In this document: in pieces, positions 58,982 through 64,000 of the stretch
Position numbering within the stretch: position 1 is the stretch's first letter
Layout of the letters: each line of letters opens with the position of its first letter
DNA from: CAYJGJ01 sp964367585
Lineage (GTDB): Bacteria > Bacillota > Clostridia > Peptostreptococcales > Anaerovoracaceae
Length of the DNA: 64,000 nt
Assembly (NCBI GenBank): GCA_964367585.1
Contig: CAYIYH010000002.1
Coordinates: forward strand, 1-64,000
Direction: 5' to 3'
Translations under genes and position numbers: made by a program
Notes under the pieces: generated by a model
Told to the model about the DNA's origin: nothing
Database searches by the model: none
The model's input: the letters and a program-made list of their open reading frames with translations, nothing else

Positions 58982-60110
58982 TTATAACACCTCCTTTAAT
59001 TCCAATATACTGAGTACTAAGAGTTGTTACTAAGCTACTTTTTGTTACGAGACCTGCTAACTTGCCAGTTTCTTCTAAGACGGGAATAGTCGTCTGTTTA
59101 TTGTTTTCCACTTTTTCCAATAATGAAAGTAAATTCTCTTTTGGATTAGAAGTAATTGCAGGCATCTTCATATAGTCGCTAATCAATTGGTCCCTGTCTT
59201 CTATGTTTTGAATGTCTCGCGCCTTTACATATCCTAGTAGAATGTCTTTATCATCTACTACGAAAACTGTGTCTACCTTTTTTTGCCTCATTAGTTCCAT
59301 TGATCTAAAAATTGTATAGTTAGGATGAACCCAAACAGGCTTTTTGATCATGATGTCGGCAACACGGATAAACTCAGGGCTCGACCAGATTCTATTTTCC
59401 CCAACAAAGTTAGTGACGAATTCGTCGGCCGGTTTTTTAAGAATATTTTCCGGAGTATCATATTGTGCAATCTTTCCATTATTAAGAATGCAAATCTTAT
59501 CTGAGATTTTGATAGCTTCTCTCATGTCATGTGTAACAAAGACAATAGTCTTCTTCATTTTTGATTGAATCTCGAGCAATTCATTTTGTAATTGTTCTCT
59601 CGTAACGGGGTCTAATGCGGAAAAAGGCTCGTCCATTAAGATGATTTCAGGATCCATTGCAAATGCACGTGCAACCCCTACTCTTTGCAGTTGTCCGCCC
59701 GAAAGTTGCGCGGGGTATCTCCACAAATAGTCATCGGCATCTAATCCAATCATTTCCATTAAAGAATACACCTTTTTTCTAATTTCGTCTTTGTCTTTTC
59801 CTTCTAGCTTCGGTATGATTCCGATGTTTTCTTCGATTGTCATGTGAGGAAAAAGACCGGTTTGTTGTATTATGTAGCCCATTCCTCTGCGCAATTGGAT
59901 TAAATCTAGGTCAGAAATATCCTTCCCATCAATCAACACCTTCCCTTCGGTTGGTTTTTCTAGTCCATTAATCATTTTAATTGTTGTAGTCTTTCCGCAA
60001 CCAGATGGTCCAATCAGTGATACGATTTCACCTTTGGCAATCTCGAGCGATAAATCTTTGATGACATTGAATTTTTTGAATGATTTATGTATGTTTTGCA
60101 GTGATATCAT
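58974..60110 (-). CDS. Osmolyte ABC transporter ATP-binding protein with CBS domains (OpuCA type)
   Basis: 378 residues. ABC ATPase: LIGPSGCGKTTTIKMIN (Walker A), AQLSGGQLQRVGVARAFA (signature), IILMDEPFSALDPVTR (Walker B) and VTHDMREA (H loop). Two CBS domains follow (about 250-370: MIKKPVWVHPNYTIFRSMEL, TVFVVDDKDILLGYV; MKMPAITSNPKENLLSLLE). In OpuA such CBS pairs sense ionic strength and c-di-AMP, which would link uptake to osmotic state; a c-di-AMP phosphodiesterase-like gene lies in this window too. AAGGAGG stands 7 bases before the ATG. Confidence 0.93.
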   Translation of the reverse strand: MISLQNIHKSFKKFNVIKDLSLEIAKGEIVSLIGPSGCGKTTTIKMINGLEKPTEGKVLIDGKDISDLDLIQLRRGMGYIIQQTGLFPHMTIEENIGIIPKLEGKDKDEIRKKVYSLMEMIGLDADDYLWRYPAQLSGGQLQRVGVARAFAMDPEIILMDEPFSALDPVTREQLQNELLEIQSKMKKTIVFVTHDMREAIKISDKICILNNGKIAQYDTPENILKKPADEFVTNFVGENRIWSSPEFIRVADIMIKKPVWVHPNYTIFRSMELMRQKKVDTVFVVDDKDILLGYVKARDIQNIEDRDQLISDYMKMPAITSNPKENLLSLLEKVENNKQTTIPVLEETGKLAGLVTKSSLVTTLSTQYIGIKGGVIND

Positions 60111-60135
60111 AAATTATCCTCCTTATATAAAATAT

Positions 60136-60179
60136 AAGCTATAATTATATTTCTCACACGAGATGTATAATTATAGCTT
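60136..60179. repeat. 14-bp perfect inverted repeat upstream of the OpuC genes
   Basis: AAGCTATAATTATA (60136-60149) and TATAATTATAGCTT (60166-60179) with a 16-base loop, between trpS and the OpuCA-type gene. AT-only centre and no strong T run on the minus strand. It may be a weak terminator after trpS or an operator; both arms contain TATAAT. Confidence 0.55.
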
Positions 60180-60198
60180 GCGTTTTTCGTATGATAGA

Positions 60199-61176
60199 CT
60201 ATATTCCAAGTCCAAAGTTCGATTTTGCACGTGCTATAGTTTTTTCTGATATTGCATTTGCTTTTTCGGCACCGCTACGCAATATTTGTACTAGGTCAGG
60301 GGAATTTCTGAACTCAGCATATCGTTGTTTAATTGGTGTCAAGGAGTTAATTACAATTTCAACTAAGTCCTTTTTGAAGTCGCCATATCCTTTACCTTCA
60401 TATTTTATTGTTATTTCATCAAGGCTTACATTTGCGAGTGCACTATATATAGTCATTAAGTTGCTAATCCCAGGTTTAGTTTCCACGTCGTATTTTATTA
60501 CTCCATCTGAATCAGTTGTTGCTCTCATGATGGATTTTTTAATTTTGGAGTCGTCATCTAGCAATGAAATTAAGCTAAATGCATTTTCGGAAGACTTGCT
60601 CATTTTTTTGGTTGGATCGTCAAGCGACATGATTCGTGCGCCCTCTTTTAAAAATCTTCCTTCAGGAACGACGAAGGTTTCCTGTTTGTTGTTAACTCTA
60701 AGTGCAATATCCCTACATAATTCAATATGTTGCTTTTGGTCACTTCCAACGGGAACTATGTCCGTGTCATATAGTAGAATATCAGCCGCCATAAGCAAAG
60801 GATATGTAAATAGTCCTGTAGGAGCGGATTCGCTGTTCTTGCTTTTGTCTTTATACTGTGTCATTCGAGAAAGCTCACCAGTATATGAATTACAAGTAAG
60901 TAGCCACGCAAGTTCTGAATGCCCCGGAACATCGGACTGCACAAATATTGTTGATTTTTTTGGGTCAATTCCAACTGCTAAATAGAGTGCCGCAATATTT
61001 AGAATGTTGTCATGTAATTCTTTTTTGTCTTGTGGTAAAGTTATTGCATGTAAATCTACGATGCAATAAAGGCAATCGTAATCATCTTGTAGTTCTACGA
61101 ATTGCGTAAGTGCACCCAAATAGTTGCCTAAGTGTAAATTTCCAGTTGGTTGTACGCCAGAGAATACTCTTTTCAT
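60199..61176 (-). CDS. trpS: Tryptophanyl-tRNA synthetase
   Basis: Class I synthetase. FSGVQPTGNLHLGNYLGAL carries the HIGH-type motif (HLGN), ADILLYDTDIVPVGSDQKQHIEL is the adenylate/tryptophan pocket, and DDPTKKMSKS is the KMSKS loop. 325 residues, usual length. AAAGGA is 5-6 bases before the ATG. It follows gyrA by 16 bases, so it is co-transcribed with the gyrase genes and no T-box leader is present in this position. Confidence 0.96.
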   Translation of the reverse strand: MKRVFSGVQPTGNLHLGNYLGALTQFVELQDDYDCLYCIVDLHAITLPQDKKELHDNILNIAALYLAVGIDPKKSTIFVQSDVPGHSELAWLLTCNSYTGELSRMTQYKDKSKNSESAPTGLFTYPLLMAADILLYDTDIVPVGSDQKQHIELCRDIALRVNNKQETFVVPEGRFLKEGARIMSLDDPTKKMSKSSENAFSLISLLDDDSKIKKSIMRATTDSDGVIKYDVETKPGISNLMTIYSALANVSLDEITIKYEGKGYGDFKKDLVEIVINSLTPIKQRYAEFRNSPDLVQILRSGAEKANAISEKTIARAKSNFGLGI

Positions 61177-61192
61177 CTATTTCCTTTCGCTG

Positions 61193-63745
61193 CTATATTA
61201 ATGAATCTTGCTCAGGTTCATCGTCCAATGCCTCTTCATTTAGAGGAGAGCTACCTTCAATGGAGTCTAAATCATCTTCTCTTATAACGCGAGCTAGTGC
61301 TACTATATCAGTTTCTTCACCAACTTTCATTATTTTAACACCTTGAGTGCTTCTGCCCATTTTAGATATTTCGCCTGCACGTATTCTAATAATTATTCCA
61401 TCGGAGTTGATAATCAAAAATTCATCGTCGTCGCCTACTACCATCGCTCCTATGAGGAGCCCAGTTTTGTCGAGTTTTTTCTTATCATATGTAGAAATAC
61501 CTTTGCCACCTCGTGATTGCAGCCTGTATTCTTTTACATTTGTCCTTTTACCGTATCCATTTTTAGAAACAACTAGCAATTCTTGATTAGAGTCGGTAAG
61601 CTCCATCGCAACTACAGCATCTCCTTTGTCGAGGGATATACCACGTACCCCAGTGGCATTTCGTCCCATGCTTCGAACGTCTTCTTCGGAAAAAGTGATG
61701 CTTTGCCCATTTTGTGTGATTAGGATTATATTATTTTTGCCAGTGGTTTGTTTGATGCCAATTAATTCATCTCCATCGACTAGGTTTATAACAACAAGGC
61801 CAGCTTTTCTATTCGTATCTAGTTGCGAAAGAGGCGTTTTCTTTATTGTTCCATTCTTAGTAACTGCGATGAGATATTTGTCTTCATCAAATTTATCGAC
61901 AGGAATTACCGCTGTAATTCTTTCTCTTTGAGAAAGGCTAAGGAAGTTTATTAGAGGTGTTCCCCTTGCTGTACGAGTTGCTTCTGGAATTTCGTATGCC
62001 TTTATTTTGTATGCTTTTCCCGTATTAGTAAAGAACATGAGGTAATCATGAGTAGATGTCATGATTAAATCTTTTACGAAATCATTTTCTCTTGTAGTGA
62101 GTCCAGTAATTCCTCTTCCTCCTCGTTTTTGTGTCTTGTAGGTGTCTGCGGACACTCTTTTAATGTATCCCATATGGGTAAGAGTAACGCAGACTTTTTG
62201 TTCATCGATTAAGTCTTCTTCATCAATTTCGGAGTCGTCAGAGACAATTCTAGTTCTTCTTTTGTCGGCATATTTTGAACGAATTTCACTAAGCTCGTCT
62301 TTTATTACTCCCATAAGCAAGCTCTCATCTGCGAGTATTCCTTTGTAGTATGCGATTTTTTCAAGTAGTTGTGCATACTCATTTTCGATCTTTTCTCTTT
62401 CGAGACCTTGTAATCGTCTAAGTGTCATATCTAAGATTGCTTGTGCTTGTATTTCGGAGAGTCCGAAAGCCTCTTGCAATTTTTCTTTTGCATCGTCATA
62501 TCGAGAGCGAATTAGTTTTATTACTTCATCAATGTTATCGAGTGCTATTTTATATCCCTCTAAGATGTGCGCCCTTGCTTCTGCTTTTCGCAAATCAAAT
62601 TGAGTTCTTCGAGTGACGACTTCTTTTTGGTGTTTGAGGTACTCTGTCAGTATTTCATATAGAGTTAGGACTTTAGGCCTACCATTAACTAGGGCAAGCA
62701 TAATCATGCTGTAACTATCTTGTAATTGGGTATGTTTATAAAGCCTGTTGAGCGTAATTTGTGGAGAAGCTTCCCTTTTTAGTTCTATAACAATTCGCAT
62801 ACCATCTCTATTGGATTCATCACGAATCGCAGAGATTCCCTCGATTTTTTTCTCTTTTACTAACTCCGCAATCTTCTCAATAAGTCTTGCTTTGTTTACT
62901 TGGTAAGGGATTTCGGTTACAACAATTTGAGTTTTACCCTTTGTTCCCTCTTCAATCACGCAATTAGATCTTACAATGACTTTACCGGTTCCCTTGCGAT
63001 ACGCTTCTTTAGCATTATTTTTTCCCAGGATAGTTGCCCCTGTAGGGAAGTCGGGCCCTTTTACAATTTTAATCAAATCTTCGATAGTCGCGTCTTTGTC
63101 GTCTATCAGTTTAATAGTTGCGTCTATAACTTCACCTAAATTGTGAGGCGGTATAGACGTAGACATTCCTACAGCGATACCATTAGAGCCATTTACAAGA
63201 AGGTTAGGGATCCTGCTTGGTAAAACTTCTGGTTCTTGTTCCTCTTCATCAAAGTTTGGAACGAAGTTTACAGTTTCTTTTTCGATGTCTCTAAGTATTT
63301 GAAGAGCAAAAGGCGTCATGCGTGCTTCCGTATAACGCATTGCAGCAGCCCCGTCGCCGTCTACTGAGCCGAAGTTTCCGTGGCCATCGACTAGCATATA
63401 TCTAGTAGAAAAATCTTGAGCCATACGTACCATCGCATCGTATATAGAGCTATCACCATGAGGGTGATATTTACCCATTACTTCCCCAACTATACGTGCT
63501 GATTTTTTGTGTGGCTTATCTGGGGTTATACCTAGTTCACTCATTCCATAAAGGATCCGTCTATGTACAGGTTTCAGTCCGTCACGAACATCTGGAAGCG
63601 CTCTCCCTACGATTACGCTCATGGCATAATCTATGTAGGATTTTTTCATTTCATCATGGATTTCATGTTGAATCATTTTTGAGTCTTCTAAGAGTTCAAT
63701 TTGTTGATTCGCCACTTGATCTTTGTTGTTATCATTTTTTGCCAT
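61193..63745 (-). CDS. gyrA: DNA gyrase subunit A
   Basis: Breakage-reunion subunit of gyrase. VIVGRALPDVRDGLKPVHRRIL and AAAMRYTEARMTPFA, with the catalytic tyrosine, are clear. The quinolone-resistance region HPHGDSSIYDAMVRMAQ keeps the serine and aspartate of susceptible enzymes. The C-terminal beta-pinwheel has the GyrA box (QKRGGRG, near residue 545, and QSRGGKG further on). 850 residues, full length, with a short acidic tail. No obvious ribosome site precedes the ATG. It lies 66 bases after gyrB. Confidence 0.97.
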   Translation of the reverse strand: MAKNDNNKDQVANQQIELLEDSKMIQHEIHDEMKKSYIDYAMSVIVGRALPDVRDGLKPVHRRILYGMSELGITPDKPHKKSARIVGEVMGKYHPHGDSSIYDAMVRMAQDFSTRYMLVDGHGNFGSVDGDGAAAMRYTEARMTPFALQILRDIEKETVNFVPNFDEEEQEPEVLPSRIPNLLVNGSNGIAVGMSTSIPPHNLGEVIDATIKLIDDKDATIEDLIKIVKGPDFPTGATILGKNNAKEAYRKGTGKVIVRSNCVIEEGTKGKTQIVVTEIPYQVNKARLIEKIAELVKEKKIEGISAIRDESNRDGMRIVIELKREASPQITLNRLYKHTQLQDSYSMIMLALVNGRPKVLTLYEILTEYLKHQKEVVTRRTQFDLRKAEARAHILEGYKIALDNIDEVIKLIRSRYDDAKEKLQEAFGLSEIQAQAILDMTLRRLQGLEREKIENEYAQLLEKIAYYKGILADESLLMGVIKDELSEIRSKYADKRRTRIVSDDSEIDEEDLIDEQKVCVTLTHMGYIKRVSADTYKTQKRGGRGITGLTTRENDFVKDLIMTSTHDYLMFFTNTGKAYKIKAYEIPEATRTARGTPLINFLSLSQRERITAVIPVDKFDEDKYLIAVTKNGTIKKTPLSQLDTNRKAGLVVINLVDGDELIGIKQTTGKNNIILITQNGQSITFSEEDVRSMGRNATGVRGISLDKGDAVVAMELTDSNQELLVVSKNGYGKRTNVKEYRLQSRGGKGISTYDKKKLDKTGLLIGAMVVGDDDEFLIINSDGIIIRIRAGEISKMGRSTQGVKIMKVGEETDIVALARVIREDDLDSIEGSSPLNEEALDDEPEQDSLI

Positions 63746-63811
63746 TTGTAGTTCGTATGAAGCTCAGTGATGAGACATTCATACTCTCCTTCCTATGTTA
63801 TTGGAGTATAC

Positions 63812-64000
63812 TTAAATATCAATTTTAGCGTATTCCGCGTTCTCTTCTATGAATTGTTTTCGAGGAGGAACCTTGTCACCCATCAAACATGTAAAGATTT
63901 CATCCGCGGCCGTTGCATCATCCAATGTTACTTGGATAAGAGTTCTTGTCTTAAAATCCATAGTTGTTTCCCATAGTTGATTATAGTCCATCTCTCCCAA
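63812..64000 (-). CDS. gyrB: DNA gyrase subunit B, C-terminal end (runs off the window)
   Basis: The last 62 codons visible: GEMDYNQLWETTMDFKTRTLIQV, then DDATAADEIFTCLMGDKVPPRKQFIEENA and YAKIDI at the end, which match the C-terminus of the GyrB TOPRIM/tail region. The rest lies beyond base 64000. Immediately followed by gyrA on the same strand. Confidence 0.95.
   Translation of the reverse strand: MGEMDYNQLWETTMDFKTRTLIQVTLDDATAADEIFTCLMGDKVPPRKQFIEENAEYAKIDI

Overview
The window is a 64-kb stretch of a low-GC Firmicutes chromosome, most likely from an anaerobic member of the Clostridia (Lachnospiraceae or a neighbouring family). The signs are AT-rich codon use, strong AGGAGG-type ribosome binding sites, a ParAB/Jag/YidC/RnpA/RpmH/DnaA origin cluster, a GdpP-type phosphodiesterase, an LtaS-type glycerophosphotransferase, RNase M5, DnaD-type primosome protein and an L-box lysine riboswitch. 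No tRNA, rRNA, CRISPR array, transposase or phage gene was recognised.

Left part (1-24.4 kb) is mixed metabolism and surface functions. It holds the start of alr, then rmuC, a metallophosphoesterase and deoB. Next come two very large secreted proteins on the minus strand (944 and about 1010 aa) that share a C-terminal proline-rich linker plus three-helix membrane module. The acetylase-branch lysine/mDAP set follows: dapA-dapB-dapH-aminotransferase on the minus strand behind a lysine riboswitch, and a divergent M20 amidohydrolase that fits the missing deacetylase step. Then come purC, ridA, a sugar nucleotidyltransferase, a solitary trpB with a terminator just ahead of it, a dehydroquinate-synthase-like protein that has lost its metal ligands, a CofE-like ligase and two paralogous lipoproteins.

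Middle part (24.4-48.9 kb) is one long minus-strand block of chromosome maintenance and cell-envelope genes. Listed in transcription order it is dnaA-dnaN-recF, rpmH-rnpA-yidD-yidC-jag-mnmE-mnmG-rsmG, then parA-parB, a GdpP-like gene, rplI, dnaB and dnaD, followed by an M23 peptidase, a divIC-like gene, rnmV, rsmA and the LtaS-like gene. Two parS sites flank two small genes between rsmG and parA. The likely origin is the AT-rich gap upstream of dnaA (48.53-48.84 kb), with one perfect DnaA box.

Right part (48.8-64 kb) begins with a DUF1385-prmC operon on the plus strand. A small signalling-like island follows: a membrane-bound Ser/Thr kinase and a divergent HTH regulator with a palindromic operator between them, plus PASTA-like, TM2, zinc-ribbon and small membrane proteins. 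Then come DUF2085, plsC, an OpuC-type osmolyte transporter, trpS, gyrA and the end of gyrB on the minus strand.

The most notable points are the unusual co-orientation of dnaA-dnaN-recF with the rpmH cluster, the kinase/HTH island with an unlisted 20-aa membrane peptide, the metal-ligand-less AroB homologue, the fully readable lysine riboswitch with its antiterminator, and a 48-bp repeat in inverted orientation on either side of dnaA.
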